Positions 1 to 6,611 of a stretch of DNA of 34,867 nucleotides are shown one piece after another. The notes beneath the pieces are model-generated. The model was given only the letters and a program-made list of their open reading frames with translations, ran no database searches and was not told where the DNA came from. Position numbers and translations under genes: made by a program. Source of the stretch: Clostridia bacterium (lineage in GTDB: Bacteria > Bacillota_A > Clostridia > Oscillospirales > CAG-272); the NCBI GenBank assembly GCA_017501175.1, contig JAFVXK010000009.1, positions 1 to 34,867 on the forward strand, in the 5' to 3' direction. Within the stretch, counting starts at the first letter, position 1. The number at the start of each line of letters is the position of its first letter.

Positions 1-118
1 CACCGCCGGGGGTCTGACCCTGATCATCATCGCCATCGGGGTTGTTGCAGGAAACTGCGAATGCGACAAAGGAAAGGCAAAGCGCAAGAATAAGCATAAG
101 TGCTAAAAGCTTTTTCAT
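1..118 (-). CDS. Lipoprotein, N-terminal part only (cut by window edge)
   Basis: The minus strand opens with ATG at 118-116, eight bases after a GGAG ribosome binding site. The 39 visible residues start MKKLLALMLILALCLS, a charged n-region and hydrophobic core, followed by AVSC at residues 21-24. That fits a type II signal peptide with Cys24 as the lipidated residue. The part after Cys24 is rich in Asn, Asp, Gly, Gln and Pro, a typical flexible linker that tethers a lipoprotein outside the membrane. The functional domain lies beyond the window, so no function can be given. It has its own promoter at 168-196. Confidence 0.8.
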   Translation of the reverse strand, partial: MKKLLALMLILALCLSFVAFAVSCNNPDGDDDQGQTPGG

Positions 119-167
119 TATAATTTCTCCTATTCAGTGGTGTAATCAAATAGTAATTTACTTATAT

Positions 168-196
168 ATTATAAATCAAAAAATAAAGAAAGTCAA
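168..196 (-). promoter_or_regulatory. Sigma-A promoter of the lipoprotein gene
   Basis: On the minus strand a -35 TTGACT (196-191) and a -10 TATAAT (173-168) are separated by exactly 17 bases. Transcription would start about 40 bases upstream of the lipoprotein ATG. The rest of the 119-342 spacer is AT-rich. It must also hold the promoter of the divergent serine hydrolase; TATAAT at 293-298 is a candidate -10, but no convincing -35 is present. Confidence 0.75.
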
Positions 197-342
197 TACT
201 AAATAAATTAACAGTGTGAAAAAAGTGAAAACATTGTGAAAATATACAAAAAACAATAAAAAGCATTAACGCTACTCAAATAAATGAGGGTGTATAATTA
301 AGATATGAATTTTAATATAATATAAATAAAAGAGAGGTATTT

Positions 343-2316
343 ATGGAGAGATGGAAAAAACGCGCCGTTACACTTTCCCTTGCGCTTTCGCTGACTGACG
401 AGACCTCGCCGTCTGCTATACCCTATTTTCCGCAGAAGACAGAGCTTTCCGCGCCCGAGTCAGCGTCCTTGCCGAGAGCAACACCGGAGTCTTCGGGAAT
501 ATCCTCGGTGAGAATTATGAATATGCTATCAGAGCTGGAAAGCGAAAGGCGTGCGAACATTCATAACATTTTGGTTATAAGGCGTGGAGTAGTTATCTCC
601 GAGGCGTCGGCTCCCGGATACAGCGGTCACGTATGGCATCTGTCGCACTCTATGACAAAGACGCTGACGGGAATGGCAATAGGACTGCTCATAGACGACG
701 GAGTCCTTTCGACCTCGGAAAGAGTTGTTGATATATTTCCCGAGGAGCCGTATCGGGACCCGCGCTTTGCAGAGCTTACCGTCGGACATTTGCTGTCTAT
801 GAAGTCTGGAGTACCCTTTTCAGAGATAGGAGTAGTGACAGAGGACAGGTGGACGGAGGCGTTTTTCGGCTCGGATATGACGTTTGCTCCCGGAGAGCGT
901 TTTGCCTATAACAGTATGAATTCCTATGTTTTGGGTAAAATAGCAGAGAAGAAATCAGGACGCCGTCTTTCCGATTTGATTTCAAAGCGCATTTTTGCGC
1001 CGCTCGGAATAAGCAATTTCTTTTTTGAGAAGGGGCCTGAGGGAATAGATAAGGGCGGCTTTGGCGCTTATCTCTCGGCTGAAAGCTGGGCAAAGCTAGG
1101 ACTTTTGATGCTTCGCGGAGGCGTATATGCGGGAAGGCGCATACTATCGCAAAGGTGGATTACAGAGTCGATTACCACAAGGGGAATTTCGCCCGAAAGC
1201 TCGGGTGACTTCAATTACGGGTATCACATATGGGTGCATAGACAAAACGACGAGTTTCTCTTCAACGGAATGCTCGGACAAAACGTTTGGGTATGCCCGA
1301 GAAACGACACGGTGGTGGTTATAAACGCAGGAAACAACGAGCTCTTTCAGCAAAGCCCTGCGCTCTATATAGTTCGTAAATATCTTGCGGGAGATATAGA
1401 GGACGAGCTGAGATACCGCAACGTCGCACCTTTGCGCGCTGGGGAAGAGAGATTTTTCGAGTCGCGAAGATATGCAAGACCTCTGACGGCAAGAAAGGGA
1501 TTTCTTTATTTTCTCGGTATCAGAAACGCGCGACCCTATGACAGCGCGTGGGATAAGCTTCTCGGAAAATATATAATGCGTAAGAACAACGACTCGCTTC
1601 TGCCGATATTCGTAAGATGTATGCAGAACAATCTTGCGGCAGGAATAGAATCGGTTCATATTTTCCGAGAGGGAGAGAGGCTGTTTCTCGCTGTCATCGA
1701 GGGAAAGCGCGAGAAGAGGCTGGAGCTTGGGCTTTACGGCTTTGCCGAAAGCACCCTTGATTTCAACGGAGAGCTATACACGGTAAAGGCGTGCGCCGAG
1801 GCGTCGTACGACGCCGACGGAAAGTCGATATTCAGAATAGAGCTGGTTTATCCCGAAATTCCTAATACGCGCTACATCGAGCTTTCTCTTGCAGATGAGG
1901 ACTGCGTTCTTATGAGGCTTTACGAAAGACCTAACAACAGAATAGCAGAGCCGTTTTTGGAATCGCTTCCCGTTACCAATCCAAAGCTCGCCTTTGCCAA
2001 GCAGATGCTTGAGCGCAGATACGGAAGCGACTTTCTGTCGGCAAGGCTTGAGCGCGTATTCTGCCCCTCGCTTCTCCTTATAAAAGAGGACGCGGATTTA
2101 AGAGAGGAAATTCTTCTCCGCGAGGAAGATATTGCCGAGGCGGATAACAGAGCTGTCAGGAATATCCTTTCGCTCGTAGAACGCTTTATTAAAGACGCGC
2201 CCGTGAGAGAGGAAAGCTACGTGGAGACGGAAAGAGCAGAGGAACAGGGCTTTTTGGGCAGCATTATAAAAAAATTCACCGATTTTGCAAGACAAAAAAA
2301 TCAAAAACAGCCGTAG
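343..2316 (+). CDS. Serine hydrolase, class C beta-lactamase fold, with long C-terminal extension
   Basis: Residues about 45-345 form a beta-lactamase/penicillin-binding-like serine hydrolase domain (Beta-lactamase family, PF00144). The SxxK catalytic motif is SMTK at 103-106, the second motif is YNS at 189-191, and NGMLGQ at 308-313 occupies the place of the K/HxG motif. Family members are esterases, D-amino-acid peptidases or penicillin-binding-like proteins, and few are true beta-lactamases. Residues about 350-657 match no domain I recognise; they end in a charged helical tail. Residues 8-17 are hydrophobic but too short for a convincing signal peptide, so location is unclear. The ATG follows AGAGAGG by five bases. 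The gene stands alone and ends at a strong hairpin. Substrate cannot be inferred. Confidence 0.85.
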   Translation: MERWKKRAVTLSLALSLTDETSPSAIPYFPQKTELSAPESASLPRATPESSGISSVRIMNMLSELESERRANIHNILVIRRGVVISEASAPGYSGHVWHLSHSMTKTLTGMAIGLLIDDGVLSTSERVVDIFPEEPYRDPRFAELTVGHLLSMKSGVPFSEIGVVTEDRWTEAFFGSDMTFAPGERFAYNSMNSYVLGKIAEKKSGRRLSDLISKRIFAPLGISNFFFEKGPEGIDKGGFGAYLSAESWAKLGLLMLRGGVYAGRRILSQRWITESITTRGISPESSGDFNYGYHIWVHRQNDEFLFNGMLGQNVWVCPRNDTVVVINAGNNELFQQSPALYIVRKYLAGDIEDELRYRNVAPLRAGEERFFESRRYARPLTARKGFLYFLGIRNARPYDSAWDKLLGKYIMRKNNDSLLPIFVRCMQNNLAAGIESVHIFREGERLFLAVIEGKREKRLELGLYGFAESTLDFNGELYTVKACAEASYDADGKSIFRIELVYPEIPNTRYIELSLADEDCVLMRLYERPNNRIAEPFLESLPVTNPKLAFAKQMLERRYGSDFLSARLERVFCPSLLLIKEDADLREEILLREEDIAEADNRAVRNILSLVERFIKDAPVREESYVETERAEEQGFLGSIIKKFTDFARQKNQKQP

Positions 2317-2324
2317 CATTGTAA

Positions 2325-2361
2325 AAGCAAAGCGACTCGGCTAAGCCGAGTCGCTTTGCTT
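2325..2361. terminator. Bidirectional rho-independent terminator
   Basis: A perfect 17-bp inverted repeat (2325-2341 and 2345-2361) with a three-base loop TAA lies between two convergent genes. Each strand ends the stem with a T-rich stretch (TTTGCTT on plus; TTTGCTTTTAC on minus). It therefore serves both the serine hydrolase and the ydbC-like gene. Confidence 0.85.
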
Positions 2362-2372
2362 GCTTTAAGAAA

Positions 2373-2597
2373 TCAGTCGAGGTTGAGATTGTTGAGCATA
2401 TCGCGGAGTGCCTTAGCCTCCTCGGCGGAAATAGTAACGCCCTTGCCCATCTTCTCGTGGTCGGGAGACCAGGTGCGGATATCGTACACGGGCTCTCTGT
2501 CGTTCCAGCTGATGAGATTAAGCTCTTTGTTCCAACCGTTGTTACCCTCGCTGACTACGCCGATTTTATCGACTACTTCATACTTAATTTCGGGCAT
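2373..2597 (-). CDS. YdbC/PC4-type single-stranded DNA-binding protein
   Basis: This 74-residue protein has the compact YdbC-like PC4 fold signature: NLISWNDREPVYDIRTW (residues about 27-43) followed by SPDHEKMGKGVTIS and a C-terminal helix. YdbC proteins of Firmicutes are dimeric relatives of the eukaryotic coactivator PC4 and bind single-stranded DNA; their cellular role is not settled. Length equals the family norm. The ATG is preceded by AAGGAGAAG. The gene has a consensus promoter and its own terminator, so it is monocistronic, and it diverges from perR. Confidence 0.88.
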   Translation of the reverse strand: MPEIKYEVVDKIGVVSEGNNGWNKELNLISWNDREPVYDIRTWSPDHEKMGKGVTISAEEAKALRDMLNNLNLD

Positions 2598-2636
2598 ATC
2601 TCTTCTCCTTATATATTTTATATATTTGTTAAGTAC

Positions 2637-2665
2637 ATTTTAACATAATAAAAGTGCGTTGTCAA
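2637..2665 (-). promoter_or_regulatory. Sigma-A promoter of the ydbC-like gene
   Basis: On the minus strand TTGACA (2665-2660) and TAAAAT (2642-2637) are 17 bases apart. The start point would fall about 35 bases upstream of the ATG. Confidence 0.8.
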
Positions 2666-2765
2666 GGAAAATGTTAAAAAATAGTGAATTTTTTTGAAAA
2701 AAACTCAAATATTTGAAAAAATTTATACAATTCAAAAAAATTTGATAAAATCTTCAAAAAAGCTA

Positions 2766-2794
2766 TTGACAAACCAACTTGAAATGTGTATAAT
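2766..2794 (+). promoter_or_regulatory. Consensus sigma-A promoter of perR-rbr
   Basis: TTGACA at 2766-2771 and TATAAT at 2789-2794 are 17 bases apart, a perfect consensus match. Such a strong promoter is usually held down by a repressor, and the palindrome at 2796-2816 begins two bases after the -10. Confidence 0.9.
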
Positions 2795-2795
2795 A

Positions 2796-2816
2796 TTTTT
2801 AGAATGATTCTAAAAA
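2796..2816 (+). promoter_or_regulatory. Per-box-like operator overlapping the transcription start
   Basis: A perfect palindrome has arms TTTTTAGAAT (2796-2805) and ATTCTAAAAA (2807-2816) around a central G. Its 7-1-7 core TTAGAATGATTCTAA (2799-2813) matches the known Bacillus Per box TTATAATnATTATAA except for one symmetrical base change per arm. It lies between the -10 and the Shine-Dalgarno of perR, where a bound repressor blocks initiation. Autoregulation by PerR is the simplest reading. It is inferred from position and consensus. Confidence 0.85.
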
Positions 2817-2827
2817 CGGAGGTGCTT

Positions 2828-3190
2828 ATGACAAAACAGAAAGCCGCCGTTCTCGAGGTCATTCGTAGAGATAAAGGTCATCATACAGCGGAGGAGATTT
2901 TCATTCTGGCGTCCGATGCGCTTCCGGGAATATCAAGAGCGACGGTTTATAACAATCTGAAGGCGCTTGAGAGGGATAAGCTCATACGGCGAATCACCGC
3001 CGAGGACGCATCCGACAGATATGACAGCGCGTATATTCCGCATGGTCATCTTTTTTGTAAAGTCTGCGGAGGCATTAAGGACTTTGAAATTCCGGACTTT
3101 AACGAGAGGCTTTCAGAATATACGGGCGGAAGTATGGACTCCTATGAGCTGAAGGTACGCTACGTTTGCCCCGAGTGCGTTAATAAGTAA
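2828..3190 (+). CDS. perR: Peroxide-responsive Fur-family repressor, PerR-like
   Basis: The 120-residue Fur-family regulator has an N-terminal winged helix (ISRATVYNNLKAL at 35-47) and a C-terminal dimerisation domain. Both structural zinc pairs are present: C77/C80 and C114/C117. The regulatory metal site can be aligned with B. subtilis PerR: H18 (for H37), D66 (D85), H72 and H74 (H91, H93), and D85 (D104). Asp rather than Glu at the last position is the mark that separates PerR from Fur. In PerR, iron-catalysed oxidation of two of these His residues releases DNA. The start was set at 2828, five bases after GGAGG; an upstream in-frame ATG at 2786 lies inside the promoter. It is cotranscribed with rubrerythrin. 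Confidence 0.92.
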   Translation: MTKQKAAVLEVIRRDKGHHTAEEIFILASDALPGISRATVYNNLKALERDKLIRRITAEDASDRYDSAYIPHGHLFCKVCGGIKDFEIPDFNERLSEYTGGSMDSYELKVRYVCPECVNK

Positions 3191-3230
3191 AAACTGAAAA
3201 AACAATATAATATAAAAGGAGAATTTTAAA

Positions 3231-3764
3231 ATGGATCTTAAGGGAACAAAAACAGAACAGAATCTTATGACTGCTTTCGCAGGTGAGTCGCAGGCTCGCA
3301 ACAAGTACACCTACTTTGCATCGGTAGCAAAGAAGGAGGGCTACGAGCAGATCGCGGCTATCTTCGAGCAGACCGCAAACAACGAGAAGGAGCACGCAAA
3401 GCTTTGGTTCAAGGCTCTTGGCGGACTTGGCGATACCGCAGGCAACCTTCTTGCAGCAGCAGAGGGCGAGAACTACGAGTGGACCGATATGTACGACACC
3501 TTTGCAAAAGAGGCAGAGGAGGAGGGCTTCAAGGCTCTTGCATTCCAGTTCAGAGCGGTTGCAGCTATCGAGAAGGCTCACGAGGAGAGATACAGAGCGC
3601 TTCTTTCCAACGTTGAGATGCAGAAGGTATTTGAGAAGAGCGAGGAAACCATGTGGGAGTGCCGTAACTGCGGACATCTCGTAATGGGCAAGAAGGCTCC
3701 CGGCGTATGCCCCGTCTGCGCTCATCCCCAGAGCTTCTTCGAGGTTAGAAAAGAGAACTATTGA
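3231..3764 (+). CDS. rbr: Rubrerythrin
   Basis: Rubrerythrin reduces hydrogen peroxide in the cytoplasm of anaerobes, taking electrons from NAD(P)H through a rubredoxin or a reductase. Residues 1-140 form the four-helix ferritin-like di-iron domain with ExxH pairs E52-H55 and E114-H117 and acidic ligands E19 and E94/E97. Residues 141-177 form the rubredoxin-like Fe(Cys)4 knuckle with C144, C147, C160 and C163. Length (177) is close to the family norm. It lies 40 bases after perR with AGGAG before the ATG and no promoter or terminator between them, so it is a peroxide-inducible operon partner. Confidence 0.96.
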   Translation: MDLKGTKTEQNLMTAFAGESQARNKYTYFASVAKKEGYEQIAAIFEQTANNEKEHAKLWFKALGGLGDTAGNLLAAAEGENYEWTDMYDTFAKEAEEEGFKALAFQFRAVAAIEKAHEERYRALLSNVEMQKVFEKSEETMWECRNCGHLVMGKKAPGVCPVCAHPQSFFEVRKENY

Positions 3765-3785
3765 TTTTAAAAAATCAAATTATTC

Positions 3786-3815
3786 GGGCCCCGCTTTTGC
3801 GGGGCTCTCTTTTTG
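3786..3815 (+). terminator. Rho-independent terminator of perR-rbr
   Basis: A GC-rich stem (GCCCCGC 3788-3794, GCGGGGC 3799-3805) with a TTTT loop is followed by TCTCTTTTT. Confidence 0.9.
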
Positions 3816-3817
3816 GC

Positions 3818-3853
3818 AAAAAACAAAGAGCCGCGCGAGGTGCGCGGCTCTTT
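3818..3853 (-). terminator. Rho-independent terminator of the GH3-AAC(3) operon
   Basis: A 12-bp perfect stem (3825-3836 and 3842-3853) with a five-base loop is followed on the minus strand by a T-rich run (3824-3818). It is read by the minus-strand operon that ends at 3879. Confidence 0.88.
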
Positions 3854-3878
3854 CGCTTGAGTTAAGCTGTATATGCTA

Positions 3879-4709
3879 TTATAATGCGTCTATCTCGTCA
3901 AGCCAGGGGTAGACGATAGGTCCGGAGTACGCCGACAGAGCGCTCGGGTGGCGCTGAAGCATCAGCGCTCTTGCCTTATCGGCAAAGTCGCGCGCAGAAA
4001 CGAGCAATACCTCGGCGTCGCCTATGCGTCCGCGCTTCAGCTTGCCCTCGGACTCAAGAACGGTCCCAATGAACTCGCTTTCTATACGAGGCCAAATTCC
4101 TTGCTTATCCCAGACGTATTCGCCGTTTTTCTCAAAGGTCCAGAGCTTATCTTTGAGCTCCTCGTATTTCTCGCTCTTTTTTGCTTTTTCGAGATACTCG
4201 TTCATTACGCAGTACTCTACGAAATGACGGAGCGTGCATTTTCTAAGTCCGACGCCGATGAAAAGCATCTTGGTGTCGAGGTTATACATCTTCTCCCATG
4301 GCGAATCGGAGGAAAACGGGGTGTCGCCGAAGATGCCGTAGCGCTTTCCTGCCTCACCGTGAGTTTTTGTGATTTCGTCAGCGAGCTTTCCGATAGCGGC
4401 TACCGAATGGGTTGCCTGATTACTTCTTTTTGCCTCGGGCAGGCATCTGAAGTAGTTGGTGAGATAACCGACGTCCGAGGGCGCGTCTAAATTCCAATTC
4501 TTATAGACGTTCTCCCAATCGTTAGAGCAGAGAGTGGGAAAAATTACGGTACCCTCATCTCCCACGGCGAGCATCATTCCGTCAACTATTGTTTTTGCGC
4601 CCTCTTCGGTTGGTCCGACGCTCTTGAACGAGGAGTGCGTGATAATGGAATCGCCGGGGGTGACACCGAGCTCTTCGAGCGCCCTTTTAACATCAAGAGA
4701 AGTAAGCAT
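3879..4709 (-). CDS. AAC(3)-family N-acetyltransferase
   Basis: This 276-residue protein belongs to the antibiotic N-acetyltransferase family (Antibiotic_NAT, PF02522), which uses acetyl-CoA to acetylate amino groups of aminoglycosides or other amino sugars. Recognisable family blocks are THSSFKSVG (24-32), RSNQATHSVAAIG (95-107) and the catalytic-region block with H162 and E165. Length matches the family. Many chromosomal members in Clostridia have no known link to resistance. This one sits 27 bases after a glycosidase gene of the NagZ type in one operon, so an amino-sugar substrate from cell-wall or glycan breakdown is possible. The ATG follows AGAGG. Resistance should not be assumed. Confidence 0.85.
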   Translation of the reverse strand: MLTSLDVKRALEELGVTPGDSIITHSSFKSVGPTEEGAKTIVDGMMLAVGDEGTVIFPTLCSNDWENVYKNWNLDAPSDVGYLTNYFRCLPEAKRSNQATHSVAAIGKLADEITKTHGEAGKRYGIFGDTPFSSDSPWEKMYNLDTKMLFIGVGLRKCTLRHFVEYCVMNEYLEKAKKSEKYEELKDKLWTFEKNGEYVWDKQGIWPRIESEFIGTVLESEGKLKRGRIGDAEVLLVSARDFADKARALMLQRHPSALSAYSGPIVYPWLDEIDAL

Positions 4710-4736
4710 AATAAAAGCCTCTATACGTTTTTTATA

Positions 4737-6326
4737 TTAGCGATGCTTAGCGAGATTTGCTTTTTTGACAAGATTTGGGAAGGGGTGCTTGCCCTTTGCG
4801 GGAATTTTTCCTGCAAGAACGTCAAAGGCGTAGGGCGTTGAGGAGGGGGATTTGTAGGCGTATATCTTTCTCTTTACGGGGTAGAGGTTTTCAAGCGCCA
4901 GCGGGTTGCCGAAGTGGACTATCGCCTCAACTCTGCCGGGATGTATCAGGGCGTTTATGACGGATTCCATTCTTCTGGTGAGGTTGTCGGAGCCAAGATA
5001 TGCGTAGGAATCGCAATAGCTTACTATTACAATCTTCTTATATTTAGCTCCCTCGAGAAGAAGGTTGGAGTTCTCTCTTGCCGTCGGGAACTCGCGCATT
5101 GTCTTTATCGCGGCGTTCGGGAAGCGCTCGTTTATTGCGAGCGTTATTGCGTGTGGCGAGTACCAATCGCCCGAATAAATCTCGCCCGCCTCGGCGTCGT
5201 AGGAATAATCCTGAGGAGTGATGATTACGAAAAGACGCTCCTCGTCGGGATCTATTGCGGGGGAAACGCCCTCCTCGCAGTCTGCGGTTATGCAGTCGCG
5301 AGCGATATTGTTCAAGATTTCCTCTGCGTTTTCGGGAAGGGGATAGGGATTTTCGGGCTCGCGAGCACAGTATTCCTCAAGTCGCATAACGCGGCGCACA
5401 GCCTCGTCAAGACGCTCGTCGGTTATCTTGCCCTCCTTGTATGCCTGTACCATATCCTCGTAGATTTCTCTGTTCGGTCTTCTTATGTTTGTAACGAGCA
5501 AATCGTTACCTGCCATAAGGGCGATAGCCATAGAATCCTTCTGACCGAACTTCTGGAGAATGCCCATCATTGCAAGGCTATCGGTGAACATTACGCCGTC
5601 AAAGCCTCTGTCACGGAGCAGGTCAAGCACCTTTTTCGAGAGCGAGGCAGGGTGGTCGGGGTCAATATTGAGGAGAACCTCGTGGCCGGTCATAATAGAT
5701 GGCATAACGCCCGCCTTCATAAGCTCAAGATAGGGAACGAGCGGTCCGTTGAGGAGCTCTTCCTCGGTGATTTTCGACACGCCCTCTATCATATGTGTAT
5801 CTACCGGACCGCAGGGGCAGCTGGGATAGTGCTTTGCCGCGCCGCTGAAGTTGTAGCTTGCAAAGACCTCGAGAATGTCCTTGGCGATTTTGGAAACAGC
5901 CTCGGGGTTGTCACCGGGGCTTCTTGAAACTCCGCAGGGCTTGTTTTCGTGAAGCATATCTACGATAGGACTCCAGCAGCCAGAATATCCCATCTCCTTT
6001 GCTTCCTTGGCTATGGCAGCCGCAAAAACCTTCGTGTATTCGGGATTGTTACATGCTGCAAGCGATATAAAGGGGATTTTGGGAAGCGTTGAGAGGGGAA
6101 GACCTTCTTCCATATCGTTTATGATAAGAAGAGAATATTCTGCCGCCTCTCTATACTTTGCGATGAGCTCCTTCGTTCTTTGGTTAAAGGGAATCTGCAC
6201 GCATCCGCACGCCTGGTTTTTTACAAGCTCAAGTGCGAACTCAATATCGTCCTCCTCGATGAAAGAGCGGAAGCAAAGCACGCGTCCGAGCTTTTGCTCG
6301 GGAGTCATCTGTTCAAGTGTCAGCAT
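4737..6326 (-). CDS. Glycoside hydrolase family 3, NagZ-like beta-N-acetylhexosaminidase
   Basis: Residues 1-330 form a GH3 TIM barrel. The catalytic nucleophile is D249 in GVMFTDSLAMMGI, and the NagZ-type His/Asp motif appears as KHYPSC (165-170) with D176-T177-H178, the loop that carries the general acid/base His in bacterial N-acetylglucosaminidases. Residues about 350-529 form a C-terminal alpha/beta domain without the catalytic residues of the larger beta-glucosidases. No signal peptide is seen, so action is cytoplasmic, on imported amino-sugar glycans or muropeptides. The usual KHFPGHG is changed to KHYPSCP with several cysteines nearby. It is the first gene of a two-gene operon with a consensus promoter; the ATG follows AAGGAG by six bases. 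Confidence 0.87.
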   Translation of the reverse strand: MLTLEQMTPEQKLGRVLCFRSFIEEDDIEFALELVKNQACGCVQIPFNQRTKELIAKYREAAEYSLLIINDMEEGLPLSTLPKIPFISLAACNNPEYTKVFAAAIAKEAKEMGYSGCWSPIVDMLHENKPCGVSRSPGDNPEAVSKIAKDILEVFASYNFSGAAKHYPSCPCGPVDTHMIEGVSKITEEELLNGPLVPYLELMKAGVMPSIMTGHEVLLNIDPDHPASLSKKVLDLLRDRGFDGVMFTDSLAMMGILQKFGQKDSMAIALMAGNDLLVTNIRRPNREIYEDMVQAYKEGKITDERLDEAVRRVMRLEEYCAREPENPYPLPENAEEILNNIARDCITADCEEGVSPAIDPDEERLFVIITPQDYSYDAEAGEIYSGDWYSPHAITLAINERFPNAAIKTMREFPTARENSNLLLEGAKYKKIVIVSYCDSYAYLGSDNLTRRMESVINALIHPGRVEAIVHFGNPLALENLYPVKRKIYAYKSPSSTPYAFDVLAGKIPAKGKHPFPNLVKKANLAKHR

Positions 6327-6358
6327 ATTATTCTCCTTAATATTTTAGGTTATAACTC

Positions 6359-6387
6359 ATTATACAATGCTCAAATCTGTTTGTCAA
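6359..6387 (-). promoter_or_regulatory. Consensus sigma-A promoter of the GH3-AAC(3) operon
   Basis: On the minus strand TTGACA (6387-6382) and TATAAT (6364-6359) are separated by 17 bases, a perfect match to consensus. Confidence 0.88.
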
Positions 6388-6509
6388 GCAATCGGCTCAA
6401 AAATAAAAATATATGTTTTCACGAGGGGTGTGAATTGCGTTCACATCTTTAAAATTAAAGCTCGTTTTTTGCGAGAGGTATTTAGGGGCGATATTTTTAC
6501 AAAACTCAC

Positions 6510-6538
6510 TTGAAAAAAATCGTGATTTATGGTATAAT
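6510..6538 (+). promoter_or_regulatory. Sigma-A promoter, extended -10, of the heparinase-like gene
   Basis: TTGAAA (6510-6515) and TATAAT (6533-6538) are 17 bases apart, and TGG before the -10 gives an extended -10. The TTG of the -35 is in frame with the downstream gene and could be mistaken for a start codon. Confidence 0.8.
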
Positions 6539-6611
6539 AACTGTGGAATTATGTATTTTAAACGGAAGCAAAGCAGTTAAATTGAACCGCACGTTTATGG
6601 AGGAAGAGATA

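Noticed and set aside
3879..4709. Aminoglycoside resistance gene
   Set aside because: Family membership alone does not show resistance; there is no mobile element nearby and it sits in a chromosomal operon with a glycosidase.
4914..5927. A 337-codon open frame on the plus strand opposite the GH3 gene
   Set aside because: No domain, no ribosome binding site, and the GH3 frame carries clear catalytic motifs; it is a codon-usage shadow.
6510..6611. N-terminal extension of the heparinase-like protein from a TTG codon
   Set aside because: The TTG is the -35 box of a promoter with an extended -10 in the same stretch, and ATG 6612 has a strong ribosome binding site.
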